Positions 1 to 9,358 of a DNA stretch of 64,000 bases are shown in pieces. This DNA is from DATAES01 sp963802415 (GTDB taxonomy: Bacteria > Actinomycetota > Acidimicrobiia > Acidimicrobiales > JACDCH01). Below the pieces are notes generated by a model. It had not been told where the DNA came from. It saw only the letters and a program-made list of their open reading frames with translations, and ran no database searches. Where the stretch lies: contig CAWDIH010000003.1 of the NCBI GenBank assembly GCA_963802415.1, forward strand, positions 767,379-831,378. The letters are read 5' to 3'. The position numbers were made by a program, and so were the translations under genes. Numbering within the stretch: the stretch's first letter is position 1; every line of letters starts with the position of its first letter.

Positions 1-489
1 GGGCCGGCGACGGAGTGGTCCGCCGCGGCGGACGTCGTGACGGTGCCATGGCCGCGCAACGAACGAGGCGCGCTCGCGGGCGTGAAGACGACGTCATACG
101 CCGAGAACGTCGTCGCCCGCGAACACGCACGGGCGACGGGCGCCGAAGAAGCGCTTTTCGGCAACACGGTCGGCAACCTGTGTGAGGGCACCGGCTCGAA
201 CGTGTTCGTCGGCGTCGCCGGACAACTGCTGACCCCGCCGCTGAACTCGGGCTGTCTCGCCGGAGTCACGAGAGAACTGCTGCTCGAGCTCGACCTGCCG
301 ATCGTGGAAGCCGACGTGGTCATGACCGCATTGGCCGATGTCGACGAGGCGTTCCTCACCTCGAGCACGCGTGACGTGCAGCCGATGGGGACGATCGACG
401 GCAGCCCGCTTGCGGCGTGTCCGGGTCCACTGACGGTCGCGGCACGTGAGGCGTTCCTCGCGTTGCAGGCGCGGACCGTCGATCCTTAG
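1..489 (+). CDS. Class IV aminotransferase, C-terminal part (cut by window edge)
   Basis: PLP-dependent fold-type IV enzyme, the family of branched-chain aminotransferase and aminodeoxychorismate lyase. The frame is open from the first base, so the gene starts outside the window and only about 162 residues are present. The motif GVKTTSYAENVVA carries the expected PLP lysine, and GNLCEGTGSNVFV is the conserved segment around the cofactor-facing Glu and Asn. SSTRDVQP near the end matches the usual TSS-R-V-P region. The short C-terminus suits PabC- or IlvE-like enzymes, but the part that sets substrate specificity is missing, so I leave the exact reaction open. It converges on birA across a palindromic repeat. 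Confidence 0.85.
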   Translation, partial: GPATEWSAAADVVTVPWPRNERGALAGVKTTSYAENVVAREHARATGAEEALFGNTVGNLCEGTGSNVFVGVAGQLLTPPLNSGCLAGVTRELLLELDLPIVEADVVMTALADVDEAFLTSSTRDVQPMGTIDGSPLAACPGPLTVAAREAFLALQARTVDP

Positions 490-512
490 CTGTGCGCTCT
501 CCCTCGCGCACA

Positions 513-613
513 TTGTCGACTCATCGACCGATTTCGGTGGCTGAGTCGACACAGACCACAGGTCGATCGTGTCTGTGTCAGCTGACCCACCGAAACCGTG
601 GCTGAGTCGACAA
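513..613. repeat. Intergenic double-hairpin palindromic repeat, copy A
   Basis: Two arms, 513-556 and 571-613, are imperfect inverted copies of each other across a 14-base spacer. The left arm is itself a hairpin: TGTCGACTCATCGACCGA pairs with TCGGTGGCTGAGTCGACA around TT, with 15 of 18 positions complementary. The inner ends read CACAGAC and GTCTGTG. The element lies between two convergent genes (stops at 489 and 658). A second copy lies at 30,585-30,697, also between convergent genes. It could act as a two-way terminator, a mobile REP/MITE-like repeat, or both. Confidence 0.8.
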
Positions 614-657
614 AGACGCGACCGCGAGGGTCGCGTGTCAGCCGCCGCGGCGCGGTG

Positions 658-1446
658 TCACATCGGCCGGAGGTGCACAACGTCGCCGGCGGTGATTGTG
701 TGGCGTTGTCCGTCGTCCGTTTCGAGGACGAGGTGTCCGTCCTCGGTGAGATCAGCTGCGACGCCCTCGATCTGTTCCGCCGCGAGATGCACGCGGACGC
801 GCGTGCGGAGCGTCGCTGACCGTTCCCGCACCGCGTCGACGACGCGCTGATCGCCCCAGCCGCGGTCGAGCTCGCGGAGGATCGCGACCAGGACCGCCTC
901 GCGATCGATGTCGCGACCGGCCACGTGGTTGAGTGACGTTGCAGTCGTCAGCAGCTCGTCGGGAAAGACGCGAGGCCAGTTCACGTTGAGGCCGAGCCCG
1001 ACGACGACCGCTGGTGCGTCTGCGTCCGACCAGTCCGCCTCGGCCAGAATGCCGCCGACCTTGCGGTCGGTCCCGTCCCCGAGGCCCGGCCAGACCAGAT
1101 CGTTGGGCCACTTCAGGCGCAGACCCACTCCTGTCGTCGCGCTCACTGCATCGACTGCGGCGACGCCGACCGCCATTCCGGCGAACGGCGCGAACGCTGG
1201 CGTCGCCCGCAGCAGCACGGACACGAGGAGTGAGGATCCGGGTGGCGCTGTCCACGTGCGGTCGGCACGACCTCGGCCCGCCGTCTGGTAGTCGGCGACG
1301 AGGACCGTCCCGTCGCCGGCGCCCGCGCGTGCGAGCGCCATCAGATCGGCGTTGGTCGACCCCGTTTCGTCGACACAGCGCACGTCGGAGAACCGCGTCC
1401 GCTCGAGCGCCCGGTTCGCGGCCTCGCTCAGCACGGCAGTAAACAT
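658..1446 (-). CDS. birA: Biotin--[acetyl-CoA-carboxylase] ligase
   Basis: Activates biotin with ATP and attaches it to the lysine of the biotin carboxyl carrier domain of acyl-CoA carboxylases, in the cytoplasm. The 262-residue protein has the biotin/AMP loop GRGRADRTW near residues 57-65, KWPND near 112-116 and KVGGILAE near 129-136, followed by the small C-terminal beta domain. There is no N-terminal helix-turn-helix, so this is the group I, non-repressor form. Its ATG lies 6 bases from the divergent GTG of the biotin carboxylase gene, whose product is its obvious substrate, so the two probably share a promoter region. Confidence 0.93.
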   Translation of the reverse strand: MFTAVLSEAANRALERTRFSDVRCVDETGSTNADLMALARAGAGDGTVLVADYQTAGRGRADRTWTAPPGSSLLVSVLLRATPAFAPFAGMAVGVAAVDAVSATTGVGLRLKWPNDLVWPGLGDGTDRKVGGILAEADWSDADAPAVVVGLGLNVNWPRVFPDELLTTATSLNHVAGRDIDREAVLVAILRELDRGWGDQRVVDAVRERSATLRTRVRVHLAAEQIEGVAADLTEDGHLVLETDDGQRHTITAGDVVHLRPM

Positions 1447-1452
1447 ACGGCC

Positions 1453-3233
1453 GTGTTTGCCAAGGTCCTGATTGCCAATCGGGGCGAGATCGCCGTACGT
1501 GTCATCCGGGCATGCCGCGAGCTGGGGATCGCTTCAGTGGCGGTGTACTCGGAGCTCGACCGCGACGCCTTGCACGTGCGACTTGCCGACGAGGCTTATG
1601 CGCTCGGTGGGCAGACGGCAGCCGAGAGCTATCTCAACACCGCCAAGATCCTCGAGATCATCGATCGCTCCGGTGCTGAAGCCGTTCATCCGGGCTACGG
1701 GTTCTTCTCCGAGAACACCGACTTCGCGCGAGCGATCAGTGACAACGGCGTCGTCTTCGTCGGTCCCCCACCCGAAGCGATCGAGATCATGGGCGACAAG
1801 GTGTCGTCGCGGCGGGCCGCCGAAGCAGCCGGCGTTGCCGGCGTGCCCGGAACGACCGACTTCCTGACGTCAGCCGACGAAGTCGTCGAGTTCGGCGAGA
1901 TGCATGGCTGGCCTGTCGCCATCAAAGCCGCCTTCGGAGGCGGAGGCCGCGGGATGCGCGTGGTCCACTCCGCGACTGAAGCGGCGAGCGCGTTCGAGTC
2001 GGCGCAGTCCGAAGCGTTGAAGGGCTTCGGCCGCAGCGAGTGCTACGTCGAGCGGTACCTCACGTGGCCTCGGCACGTCGAGATGCAGGTGTTCGCCGAC
2101 ACCGACGGCAACTGCGTCTGGCTGGGCGAGCGGGACTGCTCGGCGCAACGGCGGCACCAGAAGCTGATCGAGGAAAGTCCCGCACCTGCCCTGGCCGAAG
2201 ACATCCGGACCGCGATGGGCGAGGCCGCTGTGAAGGTTTCCGCGCCTGCGGCTACGTGAACGCCGGCACCGTCGAGTTCCTGTTTCAAGACGGCGACTTC
2301 TTCTTCCTCGAGATGAACACACGTCTTCAAGTCGAGCACCCGGTCACCGAGTTCGTCACCGGCATCGATCTCGTGGCCGAGCAACTCCACGTTGCCGCGG
2401 GTGAGCCGCTGTCGTTCACGCAGGAGTCGGTGCGCGCCGCGCGGCGGGGCCATGCGATCGAGGTTCGAGTCAACGCCGAGAACCCTGCACGCGGCCGGTT
2501 CCTCCCGTCGCCCGGACCCATTCACAGGATGCGGGTTCCCTCCGGACCGGGCGTGCGTTGGGACGGCGGGTACGAAGCGGGCGACGAGGTGAGCCAGTTC
2601 TACGACAACCTCGTCGGGAAGCTGGTCGTGTGGGCCGGCGACCGTGACAAGGCGATCGCCCGAATGCTGCGGGCGCTCGGCGAGTTCGACATCGACGGCA
2701 TCGCGACGACCAAGCCCGCCGACATCGCGATCCTGTCCCATCCCGACTTCGCGGCGGCGACGCACTCGACGAAGTGGGTCGAAGAGACGCTCGATCTGTC
2801 GGGCGTGGAGGCGCCGCCGTCTGCTGGAGACTCAGATGGAGAGGCCAAGGTTCGCCGGGACGTCGACGTCGAGGTCAATGGACGCCGATATTCGGTGGCG
2901 GTGTGGGTCCCCGACGCGGCGCCCGCCCCCACGGCCGGCTCGACTGTCGCAGGCTCCGGTCCCGTTGCGGCCCGTCCCCGCCGGTCGGGCGCGGCCGCAG
3001 CCGCCGCGATTGTCGGCGGGAGCGGGAAGGTGGCCGTGCCGATGCAGGGCACGATCACCAAGGTTCTCGTGTCCGTGGGCGACACCGTGGAAGCGGGTCA
3101 GCCCGTCTGTGTGCTCGAGGCGATGAAGATGGAGAACAACATCAACGCCGACAAGTCCGGCACCGTCGCCGAGGTGAAGGTCTCCCCCGGCCAGTCCGTC
3201 GGTACTGGCGACATCGTCATCGTCATCGACTGA
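1453..3233 (+). CDS. Acyl-CoA carboxylase alpha subunit (biotin carboxylase + BCCP), one frameshift
   Basis: ATP-dependent biotin carboxylation and carrier subunit of an acetyl-/propionyl-CoA carboxylase (AccA3/PccA type). It begins KVLIANRGEIAVRVIRA and has the ATP-grasp glycine loop GGGGRGM, the segment EMNTRLQVEHPVTE, and a C-terminal biotinyl domain with EAMKMENN carrying the target lysine. An Ala/Pro/Gly-rich linker precedes that domain. The frame shifts near 2,238 (a run reading TCCGCG where TCCCGCG would restore phase), giving about 593 residues. The deletion falls in a conserved stretch, so a sequencing indel is likely. No beta subunit is in the window. A role in the propionyl-CoA to succinyl-CoA route is inferred from the mutase gene nearby. 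Confidence 0.9.
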
Positions 3234-3261
3234 GTCCCTCTCGCTACGAACTACCGTCTCC

Positions 3262-3267
3262 TAGTCT
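3262..3267 (+). promoter_or_regulatory. -10 box of a probable leaderless promoter
   Basis: TAGTCT followed by 7 bases and then the GTG start codon at 3,275. This is the TAnnnT-6/7-start arrangement seen at several genes of this window and implies a transcript starting at or next to the start codon. Confidence 0.55.
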
Positions 3268-3274
3268 CGGGGAC

Positions 3275-4618
3275 GTGGGGGTCAGCATCGGTCGCTCTGC
3301 CGCCGGTGCCCTCGTCGACGAGCCGCAGCGGGGTCGTCGACGGCCGCACAGCTTGCGGACGATCGCGCTGATCTGTGGACTGCTCGCGTCCGCGCATTCG
3401 CTGGTGTACGTGTTCTCCGTTCCCCCATGGGCGACGGAGGACGAAGAACAGCACGTCGACTACATCCTCGAGATACGCGACGAACATCGCATCCCTCGGG
3501 TCGATCAGACGATCCGAGAGTCGATCGTTCGGTCGACTATTGCCACCGACCGATGGGGCTCGCTGCATCTTGGCGTGACGTCGCCTGACCCTGATCCCAC
3601 GCATCGCGGCCTCGAGGGATTGTCCTACGAGGCGTATCAGCCGCCGCTCTACTACGCCGTACTCGCCGCGGTCGTCGCACCTGCTGGCCACCACCTTCTG
3701 ACTGTGATGTATCTCGGGCGACTGATCGGCGCTGCTCTTGCCGGAGTAGGCGCAGCGCTGACAGCGTTGCTCGCCGCTCGATGGTGTAAGTGCGGTCGTT
3801 CACGGCGGGCTGCATGGATAGCCGGTCTCTCGCTCGCCGCGATACCCGCGTACGCCGAAGCCGGAGCGCGCATCAACAACGACACCGGGCTGATCGTCGC
3901 CTCAGTGGCGAGCCTCCTCTTGCTCACCTCGTTCATCGACCGACCGAGTACGCAGGGAGCCGCAATCGCGGGTATAGCAATCGGCGTCAGCGCCGGAATG
4001 AAGATCACGGGGGTCGTCCTGCTCGCGCCGGCTGCTGTCGCGCTCACCGTCGTGTGGGGACGGGTCGGATGGCGATCGAGACTCATGTGGGGCTCGCTGA
4101 TGGCAATGCCCGGCGCGGCGGTCGCTGTTGCATGGACCCTTGTGTCATACGAGCGCTATGGCGTGTTCAATCCGGTGACTGCGATGATGGAGCGCGTCAT
4201 CCGTTTGCGAGTCGTACCAGTGTCGGAACTCGCTCGAGAGTCGCTCAGATTGACAGGGCTGCCATTCGGCCACTGGCACACGGGCCCTCTGGTCGCAACT
4301 ACGACGGCAGGTCTGATCCTCGCCGGCATTGTGCTATCGCATCGATGTCAGCCCGGCGCGGTTCGGTGGCTGCTCGTGACCGCGGTCGTCGTTGGAACGA
4401 TCGTGGGCTTGCTCGAAGCGAACTCCGAAGGAATCTTGAACGCTTTCAACACTCGCTATGTGCTGATCGCGTACCCACCGCTCATCGCCGCCGCGGCGAC
4501 GGGTTGGTCGAGGTGCAGCCGGTCAGCGGGCGTTGCGGTCGTCGCTGCAATGTGGTGCGTCGGCGCGACGTTCTTCTTGGCCGCCTTCCACCCGCTGTTC
4601 CGGTTCCGGGCCGGCTGA
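3275..4618 (+). CDS. DUF2142-like polytopic membrane protein (possible GT-C glycosyltransferase)
   Basis: Integral membrane protein of about 447 residues with many hydrophobic segments and a long extracytoplasmic loop after the first one. The loop begins PPWATEDEEQHVDYILE, the acidic motif (P-DE-H--Y) typical of DUF2142 and related lipid-linked-sugar transferases, and includes YQPPLYYAVLAA and RINNDTG. The gene at 19,801 has the same architecture and motifs. Start chosen at GTG 3,275 because a TAGTCT box lies 7 bases upstream; the open frame continues further upstream inside the carboxylase gene. A role in surface polysaccharide assembly is inferred from family features only. Its stop is 10 bases from the end of the convergent flavoprotein gene. 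Confidence 0.75.
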   Translation: MGVSIGRSAAGALVDEPQRGRRRPHSLRTIALICGLLASAHSLVYVFSVPPWATEDEEQHVDYILEIRDEHRIPRVDQTIRESIVRSTIATDRWGSLHLGVTSPDPDPTHRGLEGLSYEAYQPPLYYAVLAAVVAPAGHHLLTVMYLGRLIGAALAGVGAALTALLAARWCKCGRSRRAAWIAGLSLAAIPAYAEAGARINNDTGLIVASVASLLLLTSFIDRPSTQGAAIAGIAIGVSAGMKITGVVLLAPAAVALTVVWGRVGWRSRLMWGSLMAMPGAAVAVAWTLVSYERYGVFNPVTAMMERVIRLRVVPVSELARESLRLTGLPFGHWHTGPLVATTTAGLILAGIVLSHRCQPGAVRWLLVTAVVVGTIVGLLEANSEGILNAFNTRYVLIAYPPLIAAAATGWSRCSRSAGVAVVAAMWCVGATFFLAAFHPLFRFRAG

Positions 4619-4628
4619 CCGTCCGGGG

Positions 4629-5990
4629 CTATTCAGCGGCGTCGGCGAGGGCCTCGGCCAGAGCGGGGTGGACGAGGAGGCTCTCGACGATGTCGTTGAC
4701 CCGGAGTCCGGCTGTGACGGCGAGGGCAAGCACCGAGATCAATTCGGCGGCGTGGCGACCCACGATCGAGCCGCCGAGCACGACCCCCGTCGCCGGATCG
4801 CTCACGATCTTGACGAAGCCGCGCGGGTCGTTGTTGATCAGCGCCTTCGCCGACGCGGAGAACGGCACCTTGGTGGTGCGCACCTTGCGGCCGGCGGCGA
4901 ACGCGTCGGCCTCCGCCAAGCCCACGTCTGCGATCTCGGGTTCGGTGAAGATCGCCGAAGCCGCTTTGTCGTAGTCGAGGTGCCTGTGCTCACGCGTGTG
5001 CAGCCCCATCACATGCTCGGCGATCTTGCGTCCTTGCATCGCCGCCACGGACGACAGCGGTAGCTTGCCGGACACGTCGCCCGCGGCGTAGATGTGCGGC
5101 ATGTTGCTCTGGCAGTGATGGTTCACCGGTACGTAGCCGGCCGGATCCACCATCACGCCAGCCGCATCGAGCCCGATGCCCTCGGAGTTCGGGATGGAGC
5201 CGATGGCGAGCAGCGCGTGCGACCCCGCGGCGCGACGTCCGTCGTCACATGCCACCACGACGCCCTCGGCCGCGCGTTCGATGCCCGTGGCGCGAGCGCC
5301 CTTGAGCAACTTCACACCGCGACGCAGGAACTCGTCTTCGAGCGCGGCGGCCACCTCGGCGTCCTTTGCAGGCAGCACCTGTTGCCGCGACACGATCAAT
5401 GTCACGTCGGACCCGAACGACGAGAACATGTGGACGAACTCGACCCCGGTGACACCTGAGCCGATCACAACCAGGTGCGAAGGCAACTCCGGCGGCGGAT
5501 ACGAGTCACGTGTCGTCAGGACGCGTCGCCCGTCGACCTCGGCCCAGTCGGGGATCCGCGGCCGGCTCCCCGTTGACACCAGGACGGCATCGGCAGTGAG
5601 CTCGACGACCTCGTCTGCGGTGTCGACCACCACCTCGTTCGGGCCTTTCAGCCGCGCCGTGCCATGGATCATGCGCACGCCCTGGCTGTCGAGCAACTCG
5701 ACGATGCCTCGCTGTAGACGACCGGTGATCTCCGCCATCCTGTTCTTCACCAGATCGAGATCGATGGCCGAGTGAGACTCAGTGAGTCCCATGCCACTGA
5801 TCCGCCGGTTGAACGACATCGCGCCGCCCGTCGCGATCATCGCCTTCGACGGGATGCAATCGCAGAGGTGGGCGGCACCGCCGATGAGGTCACGCTCTAC
5901 CAGCGTCACCTCGGCGCCGAGGCGCGCCGCGTGCGTCGCAGCGGTGTTGCCGGCCGGGCCACCGCCGATGATGACGAAGCGGAGGGCCAT
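4629..5990 (-). CDS. lpdA: LpdA-type NAD(P)H:quinone-reductase-like flavoprotein
   Basis: Member of the pyridine nucleotide-disulfide oxidoreductase family, 453 residues. FAD-binding VIIGGGPAG is at residues 6-14, an NAD(P) Rossmann motif VVIGSGVTGVEF is in the middle, and a dimerisation domain closes the protein. The active-site segment reads GGAAHLCDCIPSK: the first cysteine of the usual CxxxxC pair is Ala40, and an extra Cys43 sits close to Cys45. Loss of the first cysteine is known for mycobacterial LpdA (Rv3303c), an NAD(P)H-quinone reductase rather than a lipoamide dehydrogenase, so I prefer that reading. ATG 5,990 is chosen because the upstream extension (to 6,041) has no family similarity. 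Confidence 0.85.
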   Translation of the reverse strand: MALRFVIIGGGPAGNTAATHAARLGAEVTLVERDLIGGAAHLCDCIPSKAMIATGGAMSFNRRISGMGLTESHSAIDLDLVKNRMAEITGRLQRGIVELLDSQGVRMIHGTARLKGPNEVVVDTADEVVELTADAVLVSTGSRPRIPDWAEVDGRRVLTTRDSYPPPELPSHLVVIGSGVTGVEFVHMFSSFGSDVTLIVSRQQVLPAKDAEVAAALEDEFLRRGVKLLKGARATGIERAAEGVVVACDDGRRAAGSHALLAIGSIPNSEGIGLDAAGVMVDPAGYVPVNHHCQSNMPHIYAAGDVSGKLPLSSVAAMQGRKIAEHVMGLHTREHRHLDYDKAASAIFTEPEIADVGLAEADAFAAGRKVRTTKVPFSASAKALINNDPRGFVKIVSDPATGVVLGGSIVGRHAAELISVLALAVTAGLRVNDIVESLLVHPALAEALADAAE

Positions 5991-6193
5991 GACCGAAAGG
6001 CTACGGCGCGGCACGGGCCAGCCGAACCATCCGGCCGGCATTGCCTACGGGACCTCGAGCCGGTTGCACAGCCGTAGCAGCGTCGTCTCGCCCGCGCCCG
6101 ACGGACCGAGCGGCACAGTGACGGAACCGGCGATCGCTATGGTCACGACGGCACGCCACGGGCTCGAAGATGAGCCTCGGACAGGACCCCACC

Positions 6194-6199
6194 TACGCT
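6194..6199 (+). promoter_or_regulatory. -10 box of a probable leaderless promoter for mcm
   Basis: TACGCT, then 6 bases, then GTG at 6,206. The rest of the 215-base gap between lpdA and mcm shows no clear -35 box or other site. Confidence 0.6.
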
Positions 6200-6205
6200 G
6201 GATGC

Positions 6206-8324
6206 GTGAGCAACATCGACGACTGGCGGAAGCTGGCCCAGAACGAGTTGAAGGGCGAAGACCCTGAGACGCTCGTGCGGGACACGCCGGAGGGTATCCC
6301 GGTCAAGCCGCTCTACACCGACGCGGACCTCGACCAAGTCGAGCACCTCGGTTCACTACCCGGCTTCCCACCGTTCGTGCGAGGCGTACGGGCGACGATG
6401 TACGCCAACCGTCCCTGGACGATCCGCCAGTACGCAGGTTTCTCGACGGCAGAGGAGTCGAACGCCTTTTATCGACGGAATATCGCCGCGGGGCAGATGG
6501 GTCTGTCGGTCGCCTTCGATCTTGCAACTCATCGTGGCTACGACAGCGACCATCCACGAGTCGTCGGCGACGTCGGCAAGGCGGGCGTCGCGATCGACTC
6601 CGTCGAGGACATGAAGATCCTGTTCGGCGGCATCCCGCTCGAGAAGATGTCGGTGTCGATGACCATGAACGGAGCGGTGCTGCCGGTGTTGGCTTCGTTC
6701 ATCGTTGCCGGCGAGGAACAGGGCGTCGACCAGTCGAGGCTCAGCGGCACCATCCAGAACGACATTCTCAAAGAGTTCATGGTCCGCAACACGTACATCT
6801 ACCCGCCCGAGCCGTCGATGCGGATCGTTGCGGACATCATCGAACACACCGCGCAGCACATGCCGCGGTTCAACTCCATCTCGATCTCTGGCTATCACAT
6901 GCAAGAGGCCGGCGCGACCGCGGATCAAGAGCTCGCCTTCACGATTGCCGACGGCCTCGAGTACGTGCGGGCGGCATTGGACCGGCAGCTCGACATCGAT
7001 GACTTCGCGGGCAGGCTCAGCTTCTTCTTCGCCATCGGCATGAACTTCTTCATGGAGGTGGCCAAGCTGCGCGCCGCGCGGCTGCTGTGGCATCGCGTCA
7101 TGTCGCAGTTCGAACCGAGGAACCCGTCTTCGCTCATGCTGCGGACGCACTGCCAGACATCAGGCGTATCGCTCACGGAGCAGGATCCGTACAACAACGT
7201 GGTGCGCACCGCGTTCGAAGCCATGGCAGCCGTCTTCGGCGGTACACAGAGCCTCCACACCAACTCGTTCGACGAGGCATTGGGGCTGCCGACCGACACT
7301 TCGGCTCGCATCGCGCGCAACACCCAGTTGATCCTCGCCGAAGAGACCGGCATACCGCACGTGGTCGATCCGCTCGCGGGGTCGTACTTCGTCGAGGCGC
7401 TCACGCACGACCTGGCCTCCAAGGCATGGAGCTTGATCGAGGAGGTCGAGTCGCTCGGCGGCATGACCAAGGCGGTTGAGTCAGGGATGCCGAAGCTGCG
7501 GATCGAGGAGTCGGCGGCTCGCCGTCAAGCGCGCATCGACCGAGGCGAGGAAGTCATCGTCGGGGTCAACAAGTACCGGCCCGAGCATCCCGACCACGTC
7601 GAGATCCTCGACATCGACAACTCGAAGGTGCGTGAACAGCAGATCGCGCGGCTCGAGCACGTCCGCGAGACCCGGGACGAACAAGCATGTCGAGCCGCGC
7701 TCGAGGCGCTCGAAGAAGGCGCGCGCGGCAACGGCAACCTGCTCGCGTTGTGCATCGAAGCGGCCCGGGCACGCGCCACGGTCGGAGAGATGAGCGATGC
7801 GATGGAGCGCGTGTTCGGACGGCACAAGGCGGAGGACGCGATCGATCAGGGGCGTCTACGGCGGTGCGTACACCGATGACGCCGACTTCGCAGCGATCCG
7901 GCGCGAGGTCGCCGAGTTCGCCGCGGCTGAGGGGCGCCAGCCCCGCATGCTCGTCGCCAAGATGGGCCAGGACGGCCACGACCGTGGTGCGAAGGTCGTC
8001 GGTACTGCATTCGCGGATCTCGGGTTCGACGTCGACTTCGGTCCTCTCTTCGAGACACCGGCCGAGGTCGCGAAGGCCGCAGTGGAGAACGACGTTCACG
8101 TCGTCGGGGTGTCGTCACAAGCGGCGGGACACAAGACGCTCGTCCCCCAGCTCGTGGAAGAGCTGAAGGCGGCCGGCGCCGGCGACATCGTCGTGGTGGT
8201 GGGGGGCGTCATACCCCCGCAGGACTACGACTTCCTCCGCGAGCACGGCGTCGCCGCCGTCTTCGGCCCCGGCACCAACATCCCGGAAGCCGCCGGTCGG
8301 GTTCTCGACCTCCTCCGCACCTGA
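6206..8324 (+). CDS. mcmA: Methylmalonyl-CoA mutase, large subunit (one frameshift)
   Basis: Adenosylcobalamin-dependent interconversion of methylmalonyl-CoA and succinyl-CoA. The TIM-barrel domain contains RPWTIRQYAGFSTAEESN, FDLATHRGYDSDHPRV, SVSMTMNGAVLP and MVRNTYIYPPEPSM. Tyr in MYANRPW and Arg in MVRNTY fit methylmalonyl- rather than isobutyryl-CoA specificity. The C-terminal B12 domain has GQDGHDRGAKV with the cobalt-ligating His (DxHxxG). A one-base shift near 7,854 separates the barrel from the B12 domain; corrected, the protein is about 706 residues, normal for the family. GTG 6,206 is chosen from the leaderless -10 box. MeaB lies downstream, but a nuclease cassette now separates the two genes. 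Confidence 0.93.
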
Positions 8325-8328
8325 GGGC

Positions 8329-8371
8329 GTTTGTGCGGTTCTAACCAACCGATTCGGTTGGTTATCACCGG
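8329..8371. repeat. Left inverted repeat of cassette 1
   Basis: Starts GTTTGTGCGGTTCT and contains a perfect hairpin: AACCAACCGA and TCGGTTGGTT around a single T. It starts 4 bases after the mcm stop and holds the TGA of the cassette gene (8,365-8,367). Confidence 0.85.
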
Positions 8372-9330
8372 GAGAACGAGAGGTGGGCCTGGAGACGAGC
8401 GACCACTGACTCCGGTTCGTGGACGAGCTCCCACCACGTAACTCGGATGATGGTCCACCCTTCACCACCGAATGCGGCATCTCGTTCGCGGTCGGCGCGA
8501 CGGTCTAGTGGCGCCCGGTGTTGTGTTCCGTCGACTTCGACGATGACCTTCCAGAATCGCCACACGAAGTCGACCCTTCCCACCCAGCGATCCCTCGTGC
8601 CGAGGTCGACTTGACCGTCGGGTGGCTCGATGCCGTAGGCGGTACACACCTCGAGCAACAGATCCTCCAATTCGCTACCAGTCGGCTCGTAGTCGAGCCC
8701 GAGGTCGGCGACCACCGTTCGAATGATGGCCGTTCCAGGTTTGCCCCGTCGCCCAACCGCCGCGAGCACTCGATGGAGATCGAGCATCCGCATCCCGTGG
8801 TCGCGAAGCGCGTGATTGACGAGCCAGGTGATCCGCTTCGTGTGGATGTCACGGAGGATCTCGTTGCGGAACGCAGCCGGGTGACGAGGAAGGCCGGCCA
8901 GGTCGAACACGGTCCGAGCGACAGAGGTGACCGGTAGGCCATCGAGCAGCGTGACGTGGTGCGGCGGAAGCCAGAACGTCTCGTGCACGATGCCACGCAC
9001 TGGCCTGTGGTTGCCTCCCTGCACCCTTTCGACTTCGACGACGTTCCTCGTGAAATTTCGAAAGCCGTGAAGCTGTGCCGCCGCCTCGCCACAAACGGAT
9101 GACTTCTCGCCGGCAGCGAGGTGCTCGAGCCACAGATCCTGCAACCAGCACCTCGGAAAGCCCGCGTACATGTACAGGCCACGGCGTACGCGGACGATCT
9201 TCCCGGACCGTTCTCGGATCTGAAGGGTCCGGTGTGTCCCGCCAGCTTCGACGACCTGTGCGGCCGAGAAAGCACCGGCCTGGGCGACAGCCAGTTTCAG
9301 AAGACGGTCATCCAACGATCGATTTGCCAT
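8365..9330 (-). CDS. AbiEi-like winged helix + DUF559 PD-(D/E)XK nuclease
   Basis: 321 residues. Residues 8-57 form an AbiEi antitoxin-type winged helix (LLKLAVAQAGAFSAAQVVEA, then GKIVRVRRGLYMYAG). The C-terminal third is a Vsr-like DUF559 fold with candidate catalytic residues Glu220/Glu222, Asp254 (GRVDFVWRF) and Glu265/Asp267 (VIVEVDGTQHR), then a conserved R-x-x-D-R region. Such proteins are often labelled type IV toxin-antitoxin antitoxin, but no AbiEii toxin gene is next to it. The gene lies wholly between inverted hairpins, as does its relative at 52,291-53,190. Function is unknown; DNA binding plus cleavage of hairpin or mismatched DNA is an inference. Confidence 0.85.
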   Translation of the reverse strand: MANRSLDDRLLKLAVAQAGAFSAAQVVEAGGTHRTLQIRERSGKIVRVRRGLYMYAGFPRCWLQDLWLEHLAAGEKSSVCGEAAAQLHGFRNFTRNVVEVERVQGGNHRPVRGIVHETFWLPPHHVTLLDGLPVTSVARTVFDLAGLPRHPAAFRNEILRDIHTKRITWLVNHALRDHGMRMLDLHRVLAAVGRRGKPGTAIIRTVVADLGLDYEPTGSELEDLLLEVCTAYGIEPPDGQVDLGTRDRWVGRVDFVWRFWKVIVEVDGTQHRAPLDRRADRERDAAFGGEGWTIIRVTWWELVHEPESVVARLQAHLSFSR

Positions 9331-9348
9331 CGCTCGACTATGAGTAGG

Positions 9349-9358
9349 GGGTGTGACA
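9349..9358 (-). promoter_or_regulatory. TGTCACACCC box upstream of cassette-1 nuclease
   Basis: On the minus strand TGTCACACCC lies 18 bases upstream of the ATG. The same 10 bases lie 19 bases upstream of the cassette-2 gene. It is a candidate operator for the winged-helix domain or part of a promoter. Confidence 0.45.

Noticed and set aside
8365..9330. Type IV toxin-antitoxin (AbiE) system
   Set aside because: The AbiEi-like winged helix is present, but no AbiEii nucleotidyltransferase toxin gene lies next to either copy, and the C-terminal part is a nuclease fold.
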